Positions 1-8,953 of a stretch of 42,266 nt of DNA are shown in pieces. Source of the DNA: Bacteroidetes bacterium HGW-Bacteroidetes-1. GTDB taxonomy: Bacteria > Bacteroidota > Bacteroidia > Bacteroidales > F082. Where the stretch lies: the NCBI GenBank assembly GCA_002842755.1, contig PHDU01000026.1, positions 1-42,266 on the forward strand, read 5' to 3'. The translations under genes were made by a program, and so were the position numbers. The notes below the pieces were generated by a model, which had not been told where the DNA came from, made no database searches, and was given only the letters and a program-made list of their open reading frames with translations. Numbering within the stretch: position 1 is the stretch's first letter; every line of letters begins with the position of its first letter.

Positions 1-104
1 CATGCACAAATATAGTGCGGGACACCCAAATCTCAAAACGTGTTATTGATAACCAGTGACTTACGTGTCTTTTTTTGAAATGTGCGGAAAACAAGAAAGA
101 CATA

Positions 105-143
105 AAAGAAGAGGCTGTCCGATTATTAGACAGCCTCTTCTTT
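105..143. terminator. Strong bidirectional intrinsic terminator
   Basis: A perfect 15-bp inverted repeat (105-119 and 129-143) encloses a 9-nt loop. On the + strand the stem runs into TTTTT (141-145). On the - strand it is followed by TTTTATG. It lies 58 bp beyond the stop of the leftward Omp28-like gene and would also end any rightward gene entering from the left edge. Confidence 0.85.
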
Positions 144-201
144 TTGTCAATTCGATGAGATATTATAAATTTCCGAAGATTTCGATTGGAATAATAAAGG
201 C

Positions 202-2280
202 CTATTTCACACTAAGCTTAGTTGTAATCGTGCCCATTTCTGAAATCATTTTTACAATATAAAGCCCTTGCTGAAGATTATGGATGTTAACAGACTCCGA
301 ACCATTCACTGTTTGATTGAAAATAGTTTTGCCCGTCATATCCAATATTTCAATTGATTTTAAATTTACTTTTCCATCAAAATGGATCACCCCTGATGAA
401 TTTGGATTAGGAAAGATTCTAATAGAAAGATTTTGGCTGTCAGTAGGCTGAAGCCCAACGCCGATATTAAACCAATTGAGGGCTGAAGCTATGATTTGAT
501 TCCGAACATCCATGTTTTGAATCATTTCAAGTCCAACACCAAAGTATACAACTTTATAATTTTCAGTTTCTGCGCGCACAGCCCCGCACTTTGTTTTCGC
601 TGCATCATAATAGAATACCTGAAATGCGTTTTCGCGAGCCGTTATCTGCTCAGGATACATGTTGCCACCATAAACATCCACCACAGCAGATTGACCAACT
701 GCGCCAAATATTTCATCTGTTGGATCAGCTATAAACTGATTATTTATTGAACTACCGTCGCTTACATAGTTTGAATGAAGATAATTCTGAAAAAAATCAG
801 TCGCTTCAGGCGAGCTATGCCCGGCAGCGTTTCCACTCATAAAGTCCCAACCAATATCCTGACCAGCAATTAGGAGGTTTCCACCACCATTCATAAATGC
901 TTTAACAGCCTCAATTTGTGGGATTGTAAGTGCAGGAAAAGTCCATGCCACATTTAAAAATATGTTTCTAACATTATTAAACGCTTGCGCATTAATGCCT
1001 TTTACCATTATTTCTGCATCAGTTAGTCCAACATTAGAGCTTCCGGCTGCTGCAAGTCCATTTAGATAAACACCCTGGTGAAGAGCCGCTTCAGGACCAC
1101 CAGTCGCATTTACCACAAGATTTTCTACACCAAAAACAACATATAAATGAGCATATTTTGCCGGCGCCTGAGGAATGCTGTTTGAACTCATGGTAAGGGT
1201 ATATTTTGCCAATGCTGCTGTAGAACCAGGAGAAACATTGATTTGTATCGGGGTTTCAACATTATAAGGTAAACTTATCGTTGCCTGACCGATATAAGTT
1301 TCACCATTGATTGAAATGGTAGCTTCCCAATCAGATGGTGCATTTTCAGAAGTCAAAGAGATCGAAAATTCTTCACCTTCAGGAAGATTACTTTTCGCCA
1401 TCACATCAAATATCAATGGATAAACATCCGAAACTGATTGAATATTTTCATTGACAACAGCTAAATTACCTATATATTGATTTGTTCCACCAATTGCATC
1501 AACAACATCACCTGTTATAACTTCCTGATGTGTTTCTGTAACAAAAACAGCAATTTGACTATTCTCTACTATGCAAGGAACACCAAGAAAGTCCTCAGGT
1601 ACAATGTAAGTATAAGTTCTATCAACAAATGATCCTTCTGTTGTGGTTGTAATTTCATCCCCCCATTGACCTGTAATCAAATCACGAAGCATGTGCATAT
1701 GTTCGTAGTTGCTTCCTGCATTTCCGCCTGTTTGAGGTCCAAATACATGATCCTGGATTAGCGCCACATTGATAAAATTTGAAGATTGGGCAGCATTGGA
1801 ATTATAATACAATTCAACATGAATTGTTAATTCACGTGTAGCTTCGTCATAATTACTTTCTACACCAATGTTCAATGGAGAATCTTGTGCCATAATTTCA
1901 TTACATCTCGAAACCCAGTCACCACGGTTAAGAGCTGTAATACTTCCACTAAAAACATGTCTGTTGACAGTACCGCTTGGATAACCCGAAACACTGGCTT
2001 GAGAAGCCAGAGCATTTCCCCAGGGTGTTCTGAAATCGGGTTCACCTACATTTGGTGCTGCAAAACTACCTTGATGGATAGCAATGGTTAATGCCCTGCC
2101 AGGATTATTCTCAAGAATTGTAGCAGCTATGGCATGTCCCTCCGGACAATATACACAATGTATACCCGTAAATTCTTCGAGCACAGCATTTCTTGGTTGT
2201 ACTTCCGTTGAAACGAGGGTTTGAGCCCCTACTCTGATAAAGAATAAAAACATTAATAAAAGTAAAGATTGACGTTTCAT
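202..2280 (-). CDS. Omp28-like exported protein with T9SS type A sorting domain
   Basis: 692 residues. A signal peptide (about 1-19, ending VGAQ) is followed by a thioredoxin-like segment of the Omp28 family, with EEFTGIHCVYCPEGH around residues 35-49 and a CxxC pair at C42/C45. The middle (about 100-400) is beta-rich and of unknown function. Around 395-560 is a Gly-rich alpha/beta segment (GGGNLLIAGQDIGWDF) that resembles a glutamine-amidotransferase-like fold; that reading is an inference. The last about 75 residues (IFPNPNSSG to TTKLSVK) are a Por sorting domain, so export through the outer membrane by type IX secretion and surface anchoring or release are expected. The ATG start precedes a good signal peptide. 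It is the last gene of the leftward block but is 336 bp from its neighbour, so it probably has its own promoter. The family is described from membranes; its biochemical role is unknown to me. Confidence 0.85.
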   Translation of the reverse strand: MKRQSLLLLMFLFFIRVGAQTLVSTEVQPRNAVLEEFTGIHCVYCPEGHAIAATILENNPGRALTIAIHQGSFAAPNVGEPDFRTPWGNALASQASVSGYPSGTVNRHVFSGSITALNRGDWVSRCNEIMAQDSPLNIGVESNYDEATRELTIHVELYYNSNAAQSSNFINVALIQDHVFGPQTGGNAGSNYEHMHMLRDLITGQWGDEITTTTEGSFVDRTYTYIVPEDFLGVPCIVENSQIAVFVTETHQEVITGDVVDAIGGTNQYIGNLAVVNENIQSVSDVYPLIFDVMAKSNLPEGEEFSISLTSENAPSDWEATISINGETYIGQATISLPYNVETPIQINVSPGSTAALAKYTLTMSSNSIPQAPAKYAHLYVVFGVENLVVNATGGPEAALHQGVYLNGLAAAGSSNVGLTDAEIMVKGINAQAFNNVRNIFLNVAWTFPALTIPQIEAVKAFMNGGGNLLIAGQDIGWDFMSGNAAGHSSPEATDFFQNYLHSNYVSDGSSINNQFIADPTDEIFGAVGQSAVVDVYGGNMYPEQITARENAFQVFYYDAAKTKCGAVRAETENYKVVYFGVGLEMIQNMDVRNQIIASALNWFNIGVGLQPTDSQNLSIRIFPNPNSSGVIHFDGKVNLKSIEILDMTGKTIFNQTVNGSESVNIHNLQQGLYIVKMISEMGTITTKLSVK

Positions 2281-2616
2281 TTTAATTTAATTAATTGATA
2301 ATAAATATATTCAGCCTATAATAACGGTCAAATTTACAAAGTTATCGAAATAAATAAAATTAATTCTATTAAATAATGATGCCATTCGTGACAAAGGCAA
2401 TAAATCAATCAAAATGCATGCCTCCTGAAAAATCTAAAGGTGATCAAAAAATTATTTCAATAAACTATTAACTGTCTTATTATTAGACGTGTTTTGAATA
2501 GTAAGTTATGGTATGAAATAGTACTCCAGTTCTTATTTTCATAAATTCTAATCAGAATGAAGGATCACCTAAACTATGACAGTCTGCTTAAAATGTCCTC
2601 CAATAAAAAGCAAAAT
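2281..2616. other. 336-bp intergenic region, possible -7 elements for the Omp28-like gene
   Basis: No coding potential seen. On the - strand two overlapping candidates for the Bacteroidota -7 box (TAnnTTTG) occur at 2329-2336 (TAAATTTG) and 2337-2344 (TAACTTTG), about 50-60 bp upstream of the start at 2280. No convincing -33 TTTG partner is visible. The rest is plain AT-rich sequence without a clear hairpin or repeat. Confidence 0.4.
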
Positions 2617-3582
2617 TCAATGTTGAGAATTCTTGTTCATTAAAATCATTTCAAAAAAACCAAGCGCTTCCTTTTTAACGTTCTCAGGATGCTCATGACC
2701 TAATCCCTTAAAGGTTTTAATTGTAGCATTCACACTTTTCATATTATAAATTTCCTTGCATTTAATCCATCTCTGTGCCAGCATTTCTTTGCCAAGGGAT
2801 GAATAGATCAAAGCTCTCTCTGTGCTGTCATACCCATCCTCAAAGCTTATGGCATCGTTATCGTCCAACTCACCCATAAAAAGGAATTGAGGAATATGAT
2901 TGAATGTTTTTGCATCAAATACTTTCCCAAAAAGTTTCTCATAATCGTTAATTCCCAGAGGATAATCCAGATTTTTTCCATTAATTTCGCTTAAAGGAAG
3001 CATAAGCAAGCCATTCAATCCACCTGCTACAACAGCAAATACCTTATCAGGATGAATCATAGAAAATCTGTTAACAAAAGTCCCTGATGCGGAAAAACCG
3101 GTCAACAATATTTGATCATTCATAATAAAACCTTGTTTTTTTATTGTCGAAATCGCATCATCAATCATTGCAATTAATTGATTATCTATGCGCTCCAAAG
3201 AATTTCCTTGTTGCAACATGACATCCAGATCAAGCGCATGTGTATAAATTTTCCATTCACTTTCTGATCGTGGGAATACTGGCACCAGTAATGGGATTTT
3301 CAATGATCTTGAAGTGTAATTGCCTATATAGAAATCTTTTACAGCTGTCCTTCTGGCTTTTTCAATATGTTCATTGAATGTATCACTCACAAAACCTGAA
3401 TTGTTTGGCTCAACAATCAAAAACAGCTCCTTCTCGTACGACATGCCATTGGGAAAATACAAAAAGTATGGAAATTGAAAACCTTTCTGAGGGTCAGCCT
3501 CAACAAAAATCAATTTGCCATCATCAAGATTTGAAGCGCACGAATGAAAAAGTAAGAGAGCAAAAAAGAGTATGCTTTTCAT
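2617..3582 (-). CDS. Lipoprotein alpha/beta hydrolase (esterase/PHB-depolymerase-like)
   Basis: 321 residues. The N-terminus is a lipoprotein signal (residues 1-15, LFHSC, with C15 as the lipidation site). The body reads as an alpha/beta hydrolase: a nucleophile elbow TGFSASG at 161-167 (S164 as the likely nucleophile, in the G-x-S-x-S-G form seen in PHB-depolymerase-like esterases), a candidate acid after strand FLFMGELDDND (D240/D241), and a C-terminal histidine in GLGHEHP (H296 or H298). The substrate cannot be read from the sequence. The gene starts 46 bp after the last permease and is probably cotranscribed with the transporter block, which suggests processing of something in the envelope linked to that transporter. 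The hydrolase call is fairly secure; the specific subfamily is not. Confidence 0.75.
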   Translation of the reverse strand: MKSILFFALLLFHSCASNLDDGKLIFVEADPQKGFQFPYFLYFPNGMSYEKELFLIVEPNNSGFVSDTFNEHIEKARRTAVKDFYIGNYTSRSLKIPLLVPVFPRSESEWKIYTHALDLDVMLQQGNSLERIDNQLIAMIDDAISTIKKQGFIMNDQILLTGFSASGTFVNRFSMIHPDKVFAVVAGGLNGLLMLPLSEINGKNLDYPLGINDYEKLFGKVFDAKTFNHIPQFLFMGELDDNDAISFEDGYDSTERALIYSSLGKEMLAQRWIKCKEIYNMKSVNATIKTFKGLGHEHPENVKKEALGFFEMILMNKNSQH

Positions 3583-3628
3583 TGAATTTTCGATTTATGG
3601 ATTTTAAATTAAAATCTTCTCATGAATC

Positions 3629-5992
3629 CTATTCATATTTTACGATTTCAGCCATATTGATGAGGGTATTTTTCCAGGATTGCCAGCCAATACTTATACC
3701 TGCTATAATAATAGTTACAAAAGCAGTAGCTAAGAACATCCAAGGCGAGAGCTGTGTACGATAATTAAAATTGTTTAACCATTCAGTCATAACCAACCAT
3801 ACAGGAATAGCTGCAATTGCATTCGCCAGAATGACCAATAGTATAAAACCGAAAGTTGTTGAAATTATTAAATTAAATGATGTGGCACCAAGTACTTTTC
3901 GAATGCCAAGTTCCTTCGCCCGTTGACGTATAATGAGAGAAGAAAGGCCAAACAGACCGAGACCTGCAATAAGGAATGCCAAAGCTGTAAACCAGCTTAT
4001 AATAGTCCCAAAACGGCTTTCGCTATCGTATGTTTTGTGAAGAAAAGTATCCATATCAAAAATAACAAAGGGATCATTTGGTAAAACACTTCGCCAGGCT
4101 GCTTCAATTTCATCGGATAATAGCTTATTGTCCGCTAGGGTTGTATGTATCACCAAGAAGGAATATCCACTATAAGGGTGCATGGTAAGAATCAATGGTT
4201 TAATGGGTTGGTATAAGGTTTCAAAATGAAAATCATTAATCACACCAATGATTGGGAAATTGCCGTCACGTTGAATAACCTTTCCCAAAGGCTCATCGTA
4301 TCCAAACTGTTTTACAAAAGTCTCATTCACTAAATATGCTTTTTTATCAGAGAGCACTCCGTCTTCAAAATTTCTTCCGGCTACCAATTGAATATCAAAT
4401 ATGTCTAAAAATGAAGGATCAATATCCATCACATTAATCATCACAGGATTATCATACCCTTCAGGTTTATAGCCGTTCATATCCACTCCTCCGCCAGGAA
4501 GGCTACTAACAGCCCCACAGGATTCCACCCAAGGCAGCTCTTTGAATACTTGCTCCAGTATTTCATACTTCTCACGAGCCTGCCCACTTGGTAGTACAAC
4601 TGCTTTTACATTATCGGAACGAAATCCCTTGTCGAAATTCCGGATATATTGAAGCTGTGTGAAAATGATCCATGAACAGTTAAAGAGTATCACTGCAGCC
4701 ACAAATTGGATAAAAACCAGTATTTTTGGTACTATACTACGCACGCGGGATGTTTCAAACCCTCCTTTAAGAACTTTTACAGGGCGGAATGATGAAAGAT
4801 AAAAGGCCGGATAAGCTCCTGCCACAATTCCAGTAACCAACACCAACAATAGAATGGAGGGTATAAACCATGGAAGTGTTTGATAAATTGTCAATGAACT
4901 ACCAATCAATGCATTGTAATAAGGCAACACCAATTCTACAAGGAGCAGTGCAATTAGAAATGCAATAAAACTTAATAGTATTGACTCGCTCAAATACTGT
5001 AGAATTAATTGATTACGACTGGCACCAATTACTTTTCTTACACCTGTTTCGCGCGCTCTCCTTATTGCGGATGCTGTTGCCAGGCTGGTAAAATTAAAGC
5101 AAGCAATTAAAAGAATTAGAAACGCTATCAGTAAAAAAATATGAAGTCTTTCAAGATCTCTCTTCTCTCCACGGAACATCATAGAATAAAGGTGAACATC
5201 GGCAATAGGTTCTATTTTCAAATCAACTCGAAATCCAGAACTTTCGATTTGCTTATTGATCTTTTCATCTAAAAAAGAAGGGAGTTTTACATAAAAATCT
5301 TCCTTATTGATATTTGGAATTGTTTTAACATAGGTCAGATACTGGTTACCTCCTTTCCAGTTCATATGGAGAGTGCTGTCGAGGTAAAGTGTTTCAAAGG
5401 AAAGGATTGCATCGAACTGGATACTTGAATTCGCTGGTGCAGGCTGAGAAATACCACTTACAATCCAACTGTCACCACCATTGAGTTGCACAATTTTACC
5501 GATTGGATTGATGTCGCCAAAAATTGTGGATGCTAATAAAGGCGTTAAAATGACGCGATGCAAACCTGAAAGCACTTCACCTGGACTTCCTTCAGTCAGA
5601 TTAAATGAAAACATTTTGAAGAATGTAGAATCCGCATACATTATCTTATCGGCTTCAATGAAATTGCCATCATAAGTGAAAAACCCTTTTTCATTATTTG
5701 TCATCCGGCATACAGAAGAAATTTCAGGAAAATTCTCAACAAGAGAGGGTCCAACCGCTGCTGGGATCGTTGGTGCGCCAAACACATTCTCCTGTTGCTG
5801 ATAATTAAGAAAAACACGTTGTAGATTGATAGCATTCTGATGAAATTTATCAAAGCTCAGTTCATTAAATACATATAGCAGAATCAATATGGATGCAGCC
5901 AATCCAATGGCCAGACCAACCAGATTGATAAGTGTATGACTCCATTTGTTCATAGCATTTCTGAAGAAAAACCTAAAAAAGTGAATGATCAT
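3629..5992 (-). CDS. MacB/FtsX-family ABC permease, paralog 4 (double-FtsX type)
   Basis: 787 residues, in the usual range for Bacteroidota permeases with two MacB_PCD + FtsX halves. A first membrane helix (about 22-45, LINLVGLAIGLAAS) precedes a large extracytoplasmic domain (about 46-280). Three helices follow, bearing the coupling motif RARETGVRKVIGA (about 310-325). A single helix near 425-448, a second periplasmic domain and a last three-helix FtsX unit with RAKELGIRKVLGA follow, ending NMAEIVKYE. No ATPase domain is present, so it must work with a separate ATPase; the only one nearby is at 13915-14601. It probably acts as a mechanotransmission or efflux permease for peptides, lipids or drugs. 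It sits 79 bp downstream of the preceding permease. Its C-terminal NMAEIV is the most divergent of the four (the others have NPVxAxKYE). Confidence 0.9.
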   Translation of the reverse strand: MIIHFFRFFFRNAMNKWSHTLINLVGLAIGLAASILILLYVFNELSFDKFHQNAINLQRVFLNYQQQENVFGAPTIPAAVGPSLVENFPEISSVCRMTNNEKGFFTYDGNFIEADKIMYADSTFFKMFSFNLTEGSPGEVLSGLHRVILTPLLASTIFGDINPIGKIVQLNGGDSWIVSGISQPAPANSSIQFDAILSFETLYLDSTLHMNWKGGNQYLTYVKTIPNINKEDFYVKLPSFLDEKINKQIESSGFRVDLKIEPIADVHLYSMMFRGEKRDLERLHIFLLIAFLILLIACFNFTSLATASAIRRARETGVRKVIGASRNQLILQYLSESILLSFIAFLIALLLVELVLPYYNALIGSSLTIYQTLPWFIPSILLLVLVTGIVAGAYPAFYLSSFRPVKVLKGGFETSRVRSIVPKILVFIQFVAAVILFNCSWIIFTQLQYIRNFDKGFRSDNVKAVVLPSGQAREKYEILEQVFKELPWVESCGAVSSLPGGGVDMNGYKPEGYDNPVMINVMDIDPSFLDIFDIQLVAGRNFEDGVLSDKKAYLVNETFVKQFGYDEPLGKVIQRDGNFPIIGVINDFHFETLYQPIKPLILTMHPYSGYSFLVIHTTLADNKLLSDEIEAAWRSVLPNDPFVIFDMDTFLHKTYDSESRFGTIISWFTALAFLIAGLGLFGLSSLIIRQRAKELGIRKVLGATSFNLIISTTFGFILLVILANAIAAIPVWLVMTEWLNNFNYRTQLSPWMFLATAFVTIIIAGISIGWQSWKNTLINMAEIVKYE

Positions 5993-6071
5993 GCTATTTG
6001 TTACTAATATGTAATGTATAATTCTAATCTTTTATTTATCTCCTAAAACCAAAAAAATATTTATTCTCTGA

Positions 6072-8522
6072 CTACTCATACTTTATAGCTTCAACCGGAT
6101 TAGACCTGATGGCTTTCATTGCCTGAATCAATACGGTAAGGAGTGCGACAACAGCAGCAAGTATAAATCCCGAAAGGAATTGTAAAACATTCAAGTCAAT
6201 CCTGAAAGCAAAACCACTAAGCCATTCCGACATAAGAAAATATACTATCGGCATAACCAAAACACCGGCCACCAATACCAAGATCATAAAACTTGCGGTT
6301 ATCAACTTAAGAAGAGCGAATGGGTTACTACCAAGAACCTTACGAATTCCTATTTCACGTGTTCGTTGTTCAATTGAAAATGCTGAAAGACCATACAACC
6401 CAAGACATGATATGAGAATTACAATAAGTGAAAAATATCCGAACAATGATAGCATACTTTGTTCATGTTTATATTGTCGGGCAAACCGTTCATCAAGAAA
6501 GGTGAAGTGAAAAAAGTGTTTCTGATCAAAATTTTGCCAAATATTTCCAATTTTTTCTATCACCTGTTTCAGGTTGCCTGAATTAAATTTCACAGTAAGG
6601 TAGTCTGCTTTACTCTCATCCAAGATAAATACCAATGGTTCGATAGGATTGTGAAGTGATAAATAATGAAAGTTCTCAACAACACCAACTATTTTCCCCT
6701 TCACACCCAATCCACAATTCATTTCAACATCCAGGGTATTGGGATAGCCAAGATAATCAGCTGCTGCCTTGTTCACAACAAATGCTGTTGAATCGTCATT
6801 GGGGAACTCTTTTGAAAAAAGCCTTCCCTCATGAAGCTTTATTTTGAGTAAATCGAAAAAATGATGATCAACCACAAACAGGTTCATCGTATGAATCTCT
6901 GATTTGACGGTATCGCCAACGAAAAACATCAGGCGACCTGACTTATATCCAGGCAGGCTTTTACTGGCCGAAACATGGCTAACTTCAGGTATCATAAGCA
7001 ATTGTTGCCTTATCACTTCCTTATTGGCATACATCATTGAATCGGCAGGGTAATGAATAACCATCACCTGCTCCAAATCAATGCCTTTTGGATGTGAATG
7101 AATAAACCTTAATTGACTTGAAACAATCAATGTGCTTATTATCATCCCGGTTGATATCATAAACTGCAATACAACAAGAGCCCTTCTAAAGTTTACATGC
7201 CGTAACTGTCCATTTACCGCTGAAGCCAATCCAGGACGTAGCACAACAACTGGGGAGAATGAGGACAACACCAACGAGGGGAATAACCCGCTCAGCAAAC
7301 CAAGAAGAATTATAGTTCCAACAAGAATAAACAATGGTATAGGATTATCAGAAAAGATGAGGTTTGATAACGAGAGATCCATACCAATCAATCCATTGAA
7401 ATAAGGCATGAGAATTTCTGCTAATGACCATGCGGCACCAAATGCCAGCAAGGTGAGAATATAACTTTCGCCCAGAAACTGAAGAATCAACTGACTCCTA
7501 TGGGCGCCGACAACTTTTCTTATTCCGATCTCCCGGGCATGCTTCATTGATCGCGCAGTAGCCAGATTCATATAGTTAATGGCAGCAATCATCAGTAAGA
7601 AAAATGCAATAAAGCTAAAAATCTGCACTAGACTTGGATTGGTATTTGTACCGCTGTCATATTGAAGACTATTGTTGAAGTGAATATCATTTACAGCTTC
7701 ATGCCGAAGTTCAATAGAGCCATCGACATTGACACCTTTAATCCAGGGTTTAATAGTCTCTCCAACCAAATAATCCAGCTTGCTACCAAAGTTTTCCGCA
7801 GCTTCATCATTATTGAAGCGCACATATGTATATCCCAAAAGCCAGAACCAATCTGATTTGAATTGTTCAATTGATTTTTGTGGATAAGTACTCATGGAAG
7901 CCAAAGCATCAAACTCCAAATGGCTTGGATGTTTACTTTTATCGATTACACCAGTAACTACAAAGCTGGTTTTATTGATTCGCAGAATTTTACCTAAAGC
8001 TGTTTCCGTTCCAAAAAATCGCATTGCCAATTCAGTAGATAGTACCATGCTTTTTGGTTCGACAAGCGCAGTATTTGGATTTCCTTCCACAAAAGGATAA
8101 TCAAACACATTAAAAAAATCTTCATCTGCATAGGTAAAAGAAGGCAATTCAAGCATTCTGTCCTTATGCCAAACGGTAATCCCAATCTGATCATCATTAA
8201 AATGTGTACGAAAAATCATGGTTGCAGCTTCCACCTCAGGAAAATCAGTTTTCATAGCTTGTGCAACATTGTAGGAGGATAGCGCAAAATGATCAATGCG
8301 GCCATTAAAATTCAAAGAGGCATTGATGCGATAGATTTGATTGAATGATTTCCATTGACGGTCGTATGCATGCTCCTGAACCACATAGGAAAAAATTAAT
8401 AAGAAAACCATGATGCCTGCAGTAAGACCAATTAAGTTGATGAGTGCATATGTTGGTTGCTTCATCATTTTTCTGAATGCTGTATGCAGGTAGTTTAAAT
8501 ACAATATCCTGTTATGCTTCAT
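6072..8522 (-). CDS. MacB/FtsX-family ABC permease, paralog 3
   Basis: 816 residues from the ATG at 8522. A longer reading would begin with GTG at 8546 and add 8 residues (SFNICRS-type) that do not resemble the N-termini of the other paralogs; the ATG form gives MKHNRILYLNYLHTAFRKMMKQ, which does. Layout: N-terminal helix (ALINLIGLTAGIMVFLL), periplasmic domain, mid FtsX block with HAREIGIRKVVGA, a lone helix, a second periplasmic domain, and a C-terminal FtsX block with RTREIGIRKVLGS, ending NPVEAIKYE. There is no ATP-binding site. The start lies 24 bp after the stop of the 86-residue protein upstream, so the two are probably translated from one mRNA. The role is as for the neighbouring permeases; the substrate is unknown. 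Confidence 0.9.
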   Translation of the reverse strand: MKHNRILYLNYLHTAFRKMMKQPTYALINLIGLTAGIMVFLLIFSYVVQEHAYDRQWKSFNQIYRINASLNFNGRIDHFALSSYNVAQAMKTDFPEVEAATMIFRTHFNDDQIGITVWHKDRMLELPSFTYADEDFFNVFDYPFVEGNPNTALVEPKSMVLSTELAMRFFGTETALGKILRINKTSFVVTGVIDKSKHPSHLEFDALASMSTYPQKSIEQFKSDWFWLLGYTYVRFNNDEAAENFGSKLDYLVGETIKPWIKGVNVDGSIELRHEAVNDIHFNNSLQYDSGTNTNPSLVQIFSFIAFFLLMIAAINYMNLATARSMKHAREIGIRKVVGAHRSQLILQFLGESYILTLLAFGAAWSLAEILMPYFNGLIGMDLSLSNLIFSDNPIPLFILVGTIILLGLLSGLFPSLVLSSFSPVVVLRPGLASAVNGQLRHVNFRRALVVLQFMISTGMIISTLIVSSQLRFIHSHPKGIDLEQVMVIHYPADSMMYANKEVIRQQLLMIPEVSHVSASKSLPGYKSGRLMFFVGDTVKSEIHTMNLFVVDHHFFDLLKIKLHEGRLFSKEFPNDDSTAFVVNKAAADYLGYPNTLDVEMNCGLGVKGKIVGVVENFHYLSLHNPIEPLVFILDESKADYLTVKFNSGNLKQVIEKIGNIWQNFDQKHFFHFTFLDERFARQYKHEQSMLSLFGYFSLIVILISCLGLYGLSAFSIEQRTREIGIRKVLGSNPFALLKLITASFMILVLVAGVLVMPIVYFLMSEWLSGFAFRIDLNVLQFLSGFILAAVVALLTVLIQAMKAIRSNPVEAIKYE

Positions 8523-8546
8523 GGATCGACAGATATTAAACGACAC

Positions 8547-8807
8547 TTACAACATCTTTTTCCGAAACATGAGAGAAATATTCTTGTCGGTAGGTGGCCC
8601 AACTTCAACAAGCTCCCAATTTTTATCGTATGCTTCAATTTTGTGGCGAAGCACTTGAACTTTTTCCTTTGGAGGCACTTCATTGCCTTCCCAATCGACC
8701 AATTCAACCCGATATTGCATGGTCTGTTTGCGACCATTTATTCTTACATCAATCTCGATGTTTTGTTCGGTTTCCAGATCAGGGATCAAAATGACAACTT
8801 CTTTCAT
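8547..8807 (-). CDS. Small conserved-looking cytosolic protein inside the permease cluster
   Basis: 86 residues from the ATG at 8807 (MKEVVILIPDLETEQNIEID). A 27-residue upstream extension to 8888 is possible but starts in A/T-rich, hairpin-containing leader DNA and looks non-coding. The protein has no signal peptide or membrane segment. It is rich in charged residues and short beta-like strands (ILIPD, IEIDVRING, YRVELVDW) with a DWEGNEVPPKEKV turn, and ends in a basic tail. It looks like a real Bacteroidota hypothetical protein rather than a shadow. It is sandwiched on the same strand between permeases 2 and 3, with a 24-bp gap downstream and a 146-bp gap upstream. I cannot assign a function; a regulatory or accessory role for the transporter is speculation from position. 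Confidence 0.7.
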   Translation of the reverse strand: MKEVVILIPDLETEQNIEIDVRINGRKQTMQYRVELVDWEGNEVPPKEKVQVLRHKIEAYDKNWELVEVGPPTDKNISLMFRKKML

Positions 8808-8953
8808 GGCATTTTTTATTTTTCCTAAGTAGGAAGTTAATATTTTAACGAAAATTATTTTTTTGCTGTTCAAAACAGCTTGAAACATTTATATTGATTT
8901 GTACTTATAGATTTTTGTTCATTTTTTGTTTCATCTAAACATATGTTTCTCAA

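Noticed and set aside
3-59. Open frame from the left edge (ends in TGA at 57-59), followed by a terminator at 105
   Set aside because: Only about 18 codons are visible, and no family can be recognised. It could be the end of a rightward gene or nothing.
3378-3764. 128-residue open frame on the + strand
   Set aside because: It is antisense to the hydrolase and the permease end, with no domain; it is a shadow of real genes.
8523-8546. GTG start for permease paralog 3
   Set aside because: The extension has no similarity to the other permease N-termini; ATG at 8522 matches them.
8865-8879. GCTGTT-CAA-AACAGC hairpin as an intrinsic terminator
   Set aside because: On the - strand it is followed by A rather than T, and on the + strand no gene ends there. 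It is kept only as a possible regulatory structure.
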